NCBI GenBank assembly: GCA_903853735.1
Contig: CAINUH010000241.1
Location: forward strand, 1-15,950
Source of the DNA: an uncultured Desulfomonile sp.
GTDB lineage: Bacteria > Desulfobacterota > Desulfomonilia > Desulfomonilales > Desulfomonilaceae
Length of the DNA stretch: 15,950 nt
Direction: 5' to 3'
The stretch's first letter is position 1; every line of letters starts with the position of its first letter. The notes under the pieces were generated by a model. It made no database searches. It saw only the letters and a program-made list of their open reading frames with translations, and was not told the DNA's origin. Shown here piece by piece: positions 1 through 7,424 of the stretch. The position numbers were made by a program, and so were the translations under genes.

Positions 1-1349
1 GTGATTATGGCACGCAGAATCTCGTAACAAACTGTCGTTTGAGATTTCAGGAACCCTTTTCCCTCACAATAAGGACATTGTTCGCACATCGTCCGCGTAA
101 GGCTCTCCCTCGTGCGCTTTCGGGTCATCTGGACAAGCCCTAGCTCGGAAATCTTGAGAATATTGGTTTTCTGTTTATCCCTTCTGAGAGCCTCCATCAA
201 TGCGTTGGACACTTTCTCACGATCTGCAGGTCGGTCCATATCTATGAAATCGACTATAATAATGCCGCCTATATTTCGCAATCGCAACTGGTAGGCTATT
301 TCTTTGGCTGCTTCCAGGTTAGTCTTGAGAATGGTTTCCTGAAGATTGCGTTTCCCCACATATCTGCCCGTGTTTACGTCTATGGCTACCAGGGCTTCTG
401 TAAAATCAATGTTGATGTAGCCCCCTGACTTCAGCCAGACCTTACGTCCCAGGGCTTTGTTCAATTCCATTTCGATGCCGAAATTGTCAAAAATGGGCTC
501 ATCCCCTTCATAGAGTTCGACGCAAGGTTTGAGGAACGGCATGAACGTGTCCATGAAATCGAGAATCCGCTGACAATGCTTTGGAGAATCCACAACAAGT
601 CGAGTTACGTTTTCCGTGAACAGATCCCGGACCCCCCGCAAGCACAGGTCCAAGTCTTCGTAAATCAGGGATGGGGCAGGGACTTTCTTCTCTTTCTCCA
701 AGATGCGCTGCCAAGTGCCCTCCAGAAAGTTCAGGTCGGCCAACAACTTATCGGCCGTCTCATGTTCACTGACCGTTCGCACTATGATTCCGCAGGAAGG
801 TGGTTTTATCTCGCTGATTACTTCTTTTAGTCTCTGGCGCTCAACTTCATTTTCAATGCGTCTTGAAATCCCAATGTGGTCGACAGTAGGCATGAGAACC
901 AAATGCCTGCCGGGAATTGATATGTGAGACGTTATTCTCGCTCCCTTACTTCCCAGAGGTTCCTTGGATATTTGCACCAACAAATCCTGATTTTCCTGGA
1001 GGAGATCCTCAATAGGAAATAATTCCTGGATCTGATCGCTGATATTGTTTGGGATGGAATTTTCTTGTTGCTCAGAATCCTCATCCTCCTCCTGGTTCAC
1101 GATAAGGTTCAGATCGTGTACTGGGTGATGGATATCTCCGACATAAAGGAAAGCTGCCCTGGGAAGGCCGATATCCACAAAAGCGGCCTGCATCCCTGGG
1201 AGCACTTTGATTACCCGCCCCTTGTAAATGTTGCCGACGATACCGCGCTCGCCCTTCCGTTCAAGATGTATTTCCGCGACCTGACCGTCCTCAATGAGAG
1301 CCAGTCGGGTTTCCCTCTTTGTCGCGTTCATGATGATCTCACTGGACAT
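1..1349 (-). CDS. rng: Ribonuclease G/E family endoribonuclease, C-terminus cut by window edge
   Basis: This is a cytoplasmic endoribonuclease of the RNase E/G family, which processes rRNA and mRNA 5' ends. The frame is open for 449 codons to the left edge; E. coli RNase G is 489 residues, so about 40-60 residues are missing. An S1 RNA-binding region lies at about residues 35-130, followed by the 5'-sensor and DNase I-like catalytic region. The two metal-binding aspartates are visible as Asp324 (AIDVNTG) and Asp367 (IIIVDFIDM), 43 residues apart as in RNase E (D303/D346). The Zn-link CPYC motif (Cys425, Cys428) follows. The ATG at 1347-1349 has an AAAGGA Shine-Dalgarno (1357-1362) 7 bases upstream and overlaps the end of the upstream radical SAM gene by 11 bases, so the two are probably translationally coupled. 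The family call is very sure; RNase G rather than RNase E is inferred from the short length. Confidence 0.95.
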   Translation of the reverse strand, partial: MSSEIIMNATKRETRLALIEDGQVAEIHLERKGERGIVGNIYKGRVIKVLPGMQAAFVDIGLPRAAFLYVGDIHHPVHDLNLIVNQEEDEDSEQQENSIPNNISDQIQELFPIEDLLQENQDLLVQISKEPLGSKGARITSHISIPGRHLVLMPTVDHIGISRRIENEVERQRLKEVISEIKPPSCGIIVRTVSEHETADKLLADLNFLEGTWQRILEKEKKVPAPSLIYEDLDLCLRGVRDLFTENVTRLVVDSPKHCQRILDFMDTFMPFLKPCVELYEGDEPIFDNFGIEMELNKALGRKVWLKSGGYINIDFTEALVAIDVNTGRYVGKRNLQETILKTNLEAAKEIAYQLRLRNIGGIIIVDFIDMDRPADREKVSNALMEALRRDKQKTNILKISELGLVQMTRKRTRESLTRTMCEQCPYCEGKGFLKSQTTVCYEILRAII

Positions 1350-3888
1350 GCGAGAATCCTTTGTTATCGACACTGAACGTGTCATACTGGACGGAAGTCT
1401 TCGTCATCTTCAGGGACACTGAATCGGTTCTGGTCAACCCGAGTATTGCCAGCACGGCGTCCCACGGGTGTACCGACCCTTCCGGACCTACTTTGAGAGT
1501 CATTCTTAATACCTTGCCTCTCACATCAAGATCACTCACCCAGTCCTTGAGATCCCTTCTTCTGGGCTTGCCTTTCCGCACGCTGCAAATTTCCACGTGG
1601 GGCGAGACACTGAATTCTGCCACCCGACGTTTTGCATCTTCGCCCGAGAAGGAATCAGAAAAATTTATTTCGTACGTAACTTCTTGAATTTTACCAGAAA
1701 CCTGCGGCTCGTTCAATGATCTTTCTTCCAGGCCCACGAGTTTGAGTCCGTCCGGGAGAGCTATTTGAAGGCTTCGTATGATTTCTTCCGCCATCTGACC
1801 AGAGTGTACCAACTCAAAATCTACGAACTCTGCGAAACTCTCAATTCCAAGCCCCAGGGGAGGCGAAAACCTTAACTTGGGATGAGGATGAAACCCTTTG
1901 GAATAGTCCAGCTCCAAACCAGCCCTCCTGAAAGCACGATGAAACACCCTTACAATGTCATGATGGCCAAGGAAGCGCATTCTGCCAAGCTTCGCGTAGC
2001 AGAGTCGGAACCTGCGGATTCCCAACTCCAATGAACCGGTCTTGAGGTGTGATTGCCTATTTTCCTCGGTTATTGAGCCGGCAGCAAGTTTTGGTTCTAC
2101 TTTGCTGAAATCACAAACGCCGCACCCGGTACATTCATTGAAACGACAATCGGCCGTCATTTCTTCCGAAAGGGCCTTCTCCCATTCTCGTACGAGGTAT
2201 TCCCGCGATACCCCTGTATCAATAAAATCCCAAGTCAATTCATCGTGCATCGATTTTTGCTCAAGGTATCCGTGGGGGTACACTTGGTTCTCCCCAAAGG
2301 TATCCATCCAGAGATCGAACTTGAGCTGATCCGCCCAACCATCAAATCTGGCGCCTTTTTTAAATACCGTTTCTATCACATTCGACAACCGACTGTCACC
2401 GCGTGCCAGAACACCTTCCAGGAAGGAGGTTTTTGCGTCGTGAAACTTCACGATCACCCCTCGCTTTTGAAAATATCTTGCTATGTATTGCTGCCTACGT
2501 CTCGTTTCTTCCATGGAAATCTGCTTAGTCCATTGGAAGGGTGTGTGGGATTTCGGAACAAAGGTTGAGAGCGATGCCGTTATACGCCCTCCTGCGGCCC
2601 ATTTTGACGCTTTTCTGATAAGACCCACCATTCCGTCCAGATCCGGATCAGTCTCAAAAGGCAACCCGATCATGAAATATAGCTTAATCGAAGTCCAACC
2701 TTGCCTGAAAGCCACGGTTATCGCCCTTTCCAGGTCTTCCTCGGTATTTCCTTTGTTGATGATCCGCCGCAGTCTGTCGGTTCCAGCTTCCGGAGCCAGA
2801 GTGAACCCTGTCTTGCGAACCTTCCGAATGTGTTCAGCCATTTCCGAGTCAAAGGTGTCGGTCCTCAGCGAAGGAAGAGATATCGCGACTTTGCCGGGTG
2901 TGAATTCAGCCGCCATTATCTTGATCAATTCCCCAATGTGGGAATAATCACCGGTGGAAAGGGAAAGCAAGGCAACTTCTTCCCAACCGGTTGATGCGAT
3001 GCTGTTTCTTGCCAGCGTCAAGATGGTTTCTGGCTCTCGCTCCCTGACAGGTCTATAAAGCATTCCCGCCTGGCAGAATCGGCAGCCCCTGGTACACCCC
3101 CTGGCGATTTCCAAGCCGACACGGTCATGGACGGTCTCGCAAAAAGGCACTATCAGTCGGCTGGGGAAATGCGCTTTTTCGAGATCTGCCACAATGCGCC
3201 TATGAACTATGTCTCCTTTCTCGTGAAGCGAAGGCACAAACACGCCTGCCACTTGCTTCCATTGCTCGAGGAGGTCCTCTCTTGCACTTCCCGACGCTTT
3301 CCATTGGACCTGGGCGTGGGCCAGTTCCAATATTGCTTCTTCCCCGTCTCCGATCGCAAACGCGTCGAAAAAGGGTGACAATGGGACAGGATTGAAGGCG
3401 ACAGGGCCGCCGCCAACGACAAAGGGGTGATCCATAGTTCTATCTTCGGCGCGCAGGGGGATGCCTCCCAGTTCCAACATTTGAAGAACATTGGTTGCAC
3501 ACAGTTCGTACTGCAAGGAGAAACCCAAGAAATCGAGATGAGAAAGCGGTGTCCCGCTCTCGAGAGTCACAAGGGGTCTGTGTTCTTTCCTCAGTAGACT
3601 TTCCATGTCCGGCCAGGGCGCAAAGACTCTTTCAGCATACAGATCTTCCTGAGAATTCACTATCGAACAAAGGATCTTAAGTCCGAGGTGTGACATCCCC
3701 ACCTCGTACACATCCGGAAAGGCAAAGGCGATATGGAGTTTGATATGGTGAATATTCTTGATTACTGAATTGATTTCACCGCCAATATAACGGACTGGCT
3801 TTTGGACCAAGAGCAAGAGGTCTTCCGCAATTTCGGAGGACGAACAGGGTTGTTCAGAGAAATTCGTTAGTATCGGTGTTTCTGTCAT
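1339..3888 (-). CDS. B12-type radical SAM protein fused to DUF2344 (TIGR03960/TIGR03936-like)
   Basis: This 849-residue cytoplasmic protein has three parts. Residues about 35-230 resemble the cobalamin-binding-like N-terminus of the family. A radical SAM core follows, with the 4Fe-4S CxxxCxxC motif at Cys265, Cys269 and Cys272 (GCTRGCRFC) and a glycine-rich strand downstream. A DUF2344 domain occupies about residues 627-849 (RMRFLGHHDI, KGFHPHPK). Between core and DUF2344 there is a second cysteine cluster (Cys581, 586, 589, 592; CRFNECTGCGVC) that could hold another Fe-S cluster or zinc. The family is conserved next to rng in many Desulfobacterota and Firmicutes but, as far as I know, its substrate is not established. 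The frame also opens at a TTG at 3933, but that codon has no ribosome site. I prefer the ATG at 3886-3888, although its AAGGGAG lies a long 15 bases away. The end overlaps rng by 11 bases. Confidence 0.9.
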   Translation of the reverse strand: MTETPILTNFSEQPCSSSEIAEDLLLLVQKPVRYIGGEINSVIKNIHHIKLHIAFAFPDVYEVGMSHLGLKILCSIVNSQEDLYAERVFAPWPDMESLLRKEHRPLVTLESGTPLSHLDFLGFSLQYELCATNVLQMLELGGIPLRAEDRTMDHPFVVGGGPVAFNPVPLSPFFDAFAIGDGEEAILELAHAQVQWKASGSAREDLLEQWKQVAGVFVPSLHEKGDIVHRRIVADLEKAHFPSRLIVPFCETVHDRVGLEIARGCTRGCRFCQAGMLYRPVREREPETILTLARNSIASTGWEEVALLSLSTGDYSHIGELIKIMAAEFTPGKVAISLPSLRTDTFDSEMAEHIRKVRKTGFTLAPEAGTDRLRRIINKGNTEEDLERAITVAFRQGWTSIKLYFMIGLPFETDPDLDGMVGLIRKASKWAAGGRITASLSTFVPKSHTPFQWTKQISMEETRRRQQYIARYFQKRGVIVKFHDAKTSFLEGVLARGDSRLSNVIETVFKKGARFDGWADQLKFDLWMDTFGENQVYPHGYLEQKSMHDELTWDFIDTGVSREYLVREWEKALSEEMTADCRFNECTGCGVCDFSKVEPKLAAGSITEENRQSHLKTGSLELGIRRFRLCYAKLGRMRFLGHHDIVRVFHRAFRRAGLELDYSKGFHPHPKLRFSPPLGLGIESFAEFVDFELVHSGQMAEEIIRSLQIALPDGLKLVGLEERSLNEPQVSGKIQEVTYEINFSDSFSGEDAKRRVAEFSVSPHVEICSVRKGKPRRRDLKDWVSDLDVRGKVLRMTLKVGPEGSVHPWDAVLAILGLTRTDSVSLKMTKTSVQYDTFSVDNKGFSHVQ

Positions 3889-3946
3889 GCAGTGTGAGGT
3901 ATGCTCCCTTAATCTGTGGCATCGTGTAGCCAAGGAATGATAACAT

Positions 3947-3980
3947 AAAAGAGATAACCCTCAGGCGAGTCATCTCTTTT
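3947..3980. promoter_or_regulatory. Hairpin in divergent intergenic region
   Basis: A perfect 9-bp inverted repeat has arms AAAAGAGAT (3947-3955) and ATCTCTTTT (3972-3980). The 16-base interior can itself fold (CTC 3960-3962 with GAG 3967-3969). On the plus strand the right arm runs into six Ts (3977-3982), so it looks like an intrinsic terminator. However, no plus-strand gene ends nearby, and it sits between two divergently transcribed genes. It could be an operator, a leader hairpin of the downstream acyl-CoA synthetase gene, or a transcription barrier. The repeat is seen directly; its role is inferred. Confidence 0.4.
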
Positions 3981-4042
3981 TTGTGTAGGAGATGAGTCCG
4001 CTACGGCCTAACAAGACAAACATCTGTTGGAGGTATCAGTTT

Positions 4043-5509
4043 ATGCCGGATATGGCAAGAAACCCGCTCTACAGCATTATGCATCCAAGGAGTGTGGCTT
4101 TCTGGGGCGCTTCGAACAATCCAATGAGAATGGGCAGCGTCCAGTTGGGTGAACTTCTCGCCATGGGATTTGAAGGTCCCGTATATCCTATTCACCCCAG
4201 CGAAAAAGTTGTCATGGGATTGCCTGCGTATTCGACTGTAGCCGATACCCCCGGCCCTGTCGACCTGGCGATCTTGGTATTGCCCACTGGCGTGGTTCCG
4301 GAAATTCTTGAGGAATGCGGCCAGGCAGGCATAACGAGGGCCATCGTGGTCTCGGCGGGCTTTGGGGAGATCGGCACTGAGGGTAAGGAACTTCAGGACA
4401 GGATAACCAGAATATCTCGCAAATATGGAATAAGTTTTATCGGGCCCAATTGTATTGGAGTCATAAATCCTCGACACAAACTGAATACCACTTTTTATCC
4501 TTATGATGCCTCTCCCGGTTTTATTGGGATGGCCTCCCAGAGTGGCAGCTTTGTCACCCAGATGTTCGTGCATCTGGAGAAATTCGGTCTCGGTTTCAGC
4601 CAGGGATTTAGCGTTGGCAATGAAGCGGTCATTGACATAACAGACTGCATTGACTACCTGGGGCAATGCCCTGAGACCCAAGTAATCGGTCTCTATATCG
4701 AGGGAATAAAAAGGGGGGGCGAATTCCTTCGAATAGCCAAGGAGGTGTCGAAGACAAAGCCCATCGTGGCCTATTACATAGGAGGATCTGATGCGGGCAG
4801 CCGGGCCGGACTGTCTCACACCGGAGCTTTAGCCGGGCCTGATGCACTTTATGATGGTATCTTTGAACAGTGCGGTGTCATTCGTGCAAAGTCTATCGAG
4901 GAACTGTTCGATTTTTGCTATGTACTTGGAAGCCAACCGCTTCCTAGAGGCAACAGACTGGCTGTATTGACAAATTCCGGAGGGCCGGGAGCCGCAGCAG
5001 CGGACGCCGCGGACCGCAGCGGTCTTGATCTGGCCGACTTCTCGCCGCCCACAATCGAGCAGCTCAAGCAACTTGTCCCCCACACCGCGAGCATAAGCAA
5101 TCCTGTTGACATGACGTTTGCCAGGAATCACAGGGATTACTTGGAGACCTTGCCCCGAATTTTGCTGAATGATGATCAAGTAGACGCGTTGTTTTTATAT
5201 TTTCTTATGCCACATAAAAGAGTCATAAATTCAGTAATCAGTGCCATGGTGGACAGTTCGGCAGACGTAGCCAAGATAGGAGCCAAATACTTAAGAGGTC
5301 AGGCTATCTCAGCCGCGACCCTCGGCCATACCTACGGCAAACCCCTGGTTGGCGCCAGCTTCTATACGCGGTCCGAACCTTTTATTCGTGAAGTGCAGGA
5401 CCGAGGGCTCCCAGTGCTTCCCAGCCCTGAGAGAGCTGTCAGAGCCTTGGGTGCTCTTTACCGTTACGCGTGCTTCAGAAAGGCTATTGAGAAAGAAGCG
5501 TTCTTATGA
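4043..5509 (+). CDS. ADP-forming acyl-CoA synthetase, alpha-type subunit (CoA-binding, no ATP-grasp)
   Basis: This 488-residue protein has the alpha-subunit architecture of NDP-forming acyl-CoA synthetases: an N-terminal Rossmann CoA-binding domain (PRSVAFWGASNNP, PIHP) and two succinyl-CoA-ligase-like flavodoxin domains. The phosphohistidine of the family is visible as His259 in LSHTGALAG, and the SQSGSF turn is present. The family makes ATP from acyl-CoA plus ADP and phosphate, or the reverse, via a phosphohistidine passed to an ATP-grasp domain. That ATP-grasp domain is absent: the protein stops at the usual alpha length and no beta gene follows. Start: the ATG at 4043 has GGAGG (4029-4033) 9 bases upstream. 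An earlier in-frame ATG at 3992 has AGGAG almost touching it and is less likely. The acyl substrate cannot be read from the sequence, and a beta partner would have to be encoded elsewhere. Confidence 0.88.
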   Translation: MPDMARNPLYSIMHPRSVAFWGASNNPMRMGSVQLGELLAMGFEGPVYPIHPSEKVVMGLPAYSTVADTPGPVDLAILVLPTGVVPEILEECGQAGITRAIVVSAGFGEIGTEGKELQDRITRISRKYGISFIGPNCIGVINPRHKLNTTFYPYDASPGFIGMASQSGSFVTQMFVHLEKFGLGFSQGFSVGNEAVIDITDCIDYLGQCPETQVIGLYIEGIKRGGEFLRIAKEVSKTKPIVAYYIGGSDAGSRAGLSHTGALAGPDALYDGIFEQCGVIRAKSIEELFDFCYVLGSQPLPRGNRLAVLTNSGGPGAAAADAADRSGLDLADFSPPTIEQLKQLVPHTASISNPVDMTFARNHRDYLETLPRILLNDDQVDALFLYFLMPHKRVINSVISAMVDSSADVAKIGAKYLRGQAISAATLGHTYGKPLVGASFYTRSEPFIREVQDRGLPVLPSPERAVRALGALYRYACFRKAIEKEAFL

Positions 5510-5592
5510 CTCCTACCGAAAAAATCTGCACGGTGGGAAAATCAGGCTAACACACCGTAGGCGATAGGTTTTTATTTAGGTATTCCAATATC

Positions 5593-5967
5593 TTGCAAAT
5601 CATCTCAACAGGAGCGGCAACTGAACCGTTTCTCACAAAGACGGGTGAGCGGATGCTTGAGTACGTGGATGAAGGCCGCTTCCGCTCAATCTGTCAAACC
5701 GCTTTGGAAGGACTGGCTTCCAGGAAGCTCAACCTTGCGATGTTGATCGAACGCCGGGCTCTGGCTCAGGCCGAAAATCGCCATGCTAATCTAGTGGGGC
5801 AAGAACCACATGATGACCCTCCGGCAACTTTTTACGAAACCCGAGATGATTCCGGCTTCAACGGCCTGGTATTTGGCGGATCTCGGAGAGGCGCGCGGCA
5901 AACAGGAACTTTTCACGCGCCAATCTCCGCAACGACTGCGATTCCTGCGCGAGCACTCACTCATTGA
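5593..5967 (+). CDS. Unrecognised small ORF upstream of fic, possibly a gene remnant
   Basis: The frame is open from 5551 with a TTG at 5593 and an internal ATG at 5653, and runs out of frame into the fic gene. Up to about residue 72 the composition looks protein-like, with a charged helical stretch containing LEGLASRKLNLAML and IERRALAQAEN. After 5810 the frame overlaps the securely coding fic frame and is probably meaningless. There is no convincing Shine-Dalgarno before either start. I do not recognise a family. It may be the 3' remnant of a gene whose 5' part was lost when this segment was inserted or decayed, or a short partner of the Fic protein. Otherwise only a weak inverted repeat (5530-5558) is seen in the 300 bases before fic. 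Confidence 0.25.
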   Translation: MQIISTGAATEPFLTKTGERMLEYVDEGRFRSICQTALEGLASRKLNLAMLIERRALAQAENRHANLVGQEPHDDPPATFYETRDDSGFNGLVFGGSRRGARQTGTFHAPISATTAIPARALTH

Positions 5968-6862
5968 AAGCGCTGTCTCATCCAACCGCATAGAAGGGAT
6001 CGAGATTGACAAGCCACGCGTAAACACGATCATTTTTGGCAGGCCTGTTCTTCGCGACCGAAATGAGGAAGAAGTTCATGGTTATCGCGAAGCGCTCCGG
6101 TTGATTCATGAGGACTCCTTACACCTGCAGATTGACGAAGAGACAATCCTGATGCTTCATCGGCTTGCCAAGGGCGACATCTGGGACGCAGGACGGTACA
6201 AGGAAAAGAATGGCGATATCATCGAAAGACACGCCGACGGCTCGTCACGCATTCGGTTCAAAACAGTCCCTGCAGCTCAAACGCGCGGTTCCACTCGTGA
6301 ACTGGCTCAGCTCTGGGAAAACTCAATCCTCGATCGCTGGGCCCATCCTTTGATCGCCATGGCGGCTTTCAACCTTGATTTTCTATGTATACACCCGTTT
6401 CGTGACGGCAATGGTCGCGTTTCTCGCCTCTTGCTGCTCCTTCAATGCTACCATCTCGGCTATCAGGTAGGCCGTTACATCAGTCTTGAGCGGATCATCG
6501 AGCAAAACAAGGAACGGTATTACGAAACACTTGAACAGAGTTCCACACATTGGCATGAAGGCAGGCATAATCCCTGGCCCTATATCAACTATCTCCTGTT
6601 CGTTCTCATAACGGCTTACCGAGAATTCGAGCAGAGGCTCGATCTGACCCAGAGTCAACGCGGCGCAAAGACCGAAATGATTGAAGAAGCCATCAACGCC
6701 ATGCAGGGAGAATTTACGCTAACAAAACTGGAACAGGCCTGCCCCAGTGTCAGTCGGGACATGATCCGACGTGTTCTTCGAGAGCTTCAACGAGTGGGAG
6801 GTGTCGAGTGTCTTGGCCGAGGCCCGGGAGCCAAGTGGAAGAAAAAGGGTATTACCTCTTAA
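5810..6862 (+). CDS. Fic family protein adenylyltransferase, class II, with C-terminal winged helix
   Basis: This 350-residue Fic-domain protein is of the kind that transfers AMP from ATP to hydroxyl side chains of target proteins. The catalytic motif HPFRDGNGRVSR (residues 195-206) matches HPFx(D/E)GNGRxxR completely, with catalytic His195. An N-terminal inhibitory motif S58-x3-E62-G63 (SNRIEG) matches (S/T)xxxE(G/N), so the autoinhibitory helix is on the same chain and ahead of the Fic core: class II. Residues about 285-350 look like a winged helix-turn-helix (TLTKLEQACP, SRDMIRRVLRELQRVG), suggesting DNA binding and possible autoregulation. Start: tandem ATGs at 5810 and 5813, with only a weak G-rich sequence upstream. 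Its stop codon lies inside an inverted repeat (6851-6872) leading into a broken methyltransferase gene. The enzyme appears intact; its target is unknown. Confidence 0.93.
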   Translation: MMTLRQLFTKPEMIPASTAWYLADLGEARGKQELFTRQSPQRLRFLREHSLIESAVSSNRIEGIEIDKPRVNTIIFGRPVLRDRNEEEVHGYREALRLIHEDSLHLQIDEETILMLHRLAKGDIWDAGRYKEKNGDIIERHADGSSRIRFKTVPAAQTRGSTRELAQLWENSILDRWAHPLIAMAAFNLDFLCIHPFRDGNGRVSRLLLLLQCYHLGYQVGRYISLERIIEQNKERYYETLEQSSTHWHEGRHNPWPYINYLLFVLITAYREFEQRLDLTQSQRGAKTEMIEEAINAMQGEFTLTKLEQACPSVSRDMIRRVLRELQRVGGVECLGRGPGAKWKKKGITS

Positions 6863-6884
6863 AAGAGGTAATAAAGAGGGTAAT
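6851..6884. promoter_or_regulatory. Cluster of three GGTAAT half-sites, operator-like
   Basis: A perfect 10-bp inverted repeat has arms ATTACCTCTT (6851-6860) and AAGAGGTAAT (6863-6872) separated by AA. It is followed by a third, direct copy AAGAGGGTAAT (6874-6884) that touches the ATG of the methyltransferase remnant at 6885. The repeat covers the fic stop codon. Three GGTAAT units within 34 bases, placed right at a start codon, look like a repressor site rather than a terminator, since no T run follows. The winged-helix tail of the upstream Fic protein is a natural candidate for the binder, but this is inference. Confidence 0.45.
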
Positions 6885-7270
6885 ATGATCCCAAAGGAAT
6901 GCAAACGCATTGCCGAGGTCTCGAAACACTCAGCTCGGGAGACGTCCATCCGTCATGGCCACCCATCCACATTGAGTTCATAGCCAATTTCGCAAACTGG
7001 GACAACTCTGCTAATAAAGAGTTTCTCGAGACGAGTCGCGCCCACGTGAAGGCCGCACACCCTGAAGAACCTCCGCTTGTGGACCCGTCCGCAGGCGGTG
7101 GCTCAATCCCCTTGGAGGCACTTCGGCTGGGATGCGACGCATTCGCCGGCGACCTCAATCCTGTGGCCTGTCTCATTCTCAAGGTGATACTGGAAGACAT
7201 CCCAAGGCATGGCCCTGCACTGGGGTTTACAGATTTTTTTGCAGGCAAGATGCCTGCGCTCCCAGCCTAA
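6885..7270 (+). pseudogene. Remnant of DUF1156-type DNA methyltransferase
   Basis: Two pieces of one protein family lie in different frames. From the ATG at 6885 the frame gives the N-terminal signature of DUF1156 methylases (SKHSARETSIRHGHPSTL) and then hits a stop at 6981-6983. A second frame, open through 6975-7270, continues with a downstream part of the same protein: FIANFANWDN, then DPSAGGGSIPLEALRLGC, which is the AdoMet-binding DPxxGxG motif region, and DLNPVACLILK with IPRHGPAL. The expected intervening segment (the WWARRP region) is missing, so there is an internal deletion with frameshift near 6975. The protein then ends in a short palindromic repeat (7241-7257) instead of the rest of the enzyme. 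Intact members are several hundred residues longer and occur in defence islands. The gene is clearly dead. Confidence 0.8.
7241..7257. repeat. Short palindromic repeat GCAGGC-AAGAT-GCCTGC
   Basis: A perfect 6-bp inverted repeat with a 5-base loop follows seven Ts (7234-7240) and is followed by GCTCCCAG. It ends the homology of the methyltransferase remnant. Translated, it gives AGKMPALPA in one frame and RQDACAPS in another. From general knowledge, these peptides turn up often at the ends of spurious ORFs in several phyla, which suggests a dispersed REP-like or MITE-like element. Only one copy is in this window, so its repetitive nature is inferred. Confidence 0.4.
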
Positions 7271-7424
7271 CCAAAAAGACTTTTGAGAAGCAGTTTAGCC
7301 GTCACTACGAAGCAGACTTCTTAAACGGGATCGGTCAGTTCCCGAAAATATTGGTCCGACCAAGCCGCGTTGGTATCAAATGGCCCTTCTTCGGGGGCTC
7401 TCGCCACCGGGGATTCGAGATTAA
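7271..7424. other. Gap between methyltransferase remnant and selenoprotein, no gene seen
   Basis: No supportable gene lies here. A plus-strand frame stays open across it but shows no family signature and runs antisense into the selenoprotein gene. The only structure seen is a 13-base palindrome, TTGGTC-C-GACCAA (7351-7363). No clear intrinsic terminator for the minus-strand selenoprotein gene was found. Confidence 0.4.

Noticed and set aside
4001..4819. A 272-codon open frame on the minus strand opposite the acyl-CoA synthetase gene
   Set aside because: The plus strand carries clear family motifs throughout. The antisense product has no recognisable domain and a low-quality composition, so it is a shadow of the real gene.
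5530..5573. Terminator after the acyl-CoA synthetase gene (ACGGTG...CACCGT followed by a T run)
   Set aside because: The stem is only 6 bp with a 17-base loop, and the five Ts start 10 bases after the stem, which does not fit an intrinsic terminator well.
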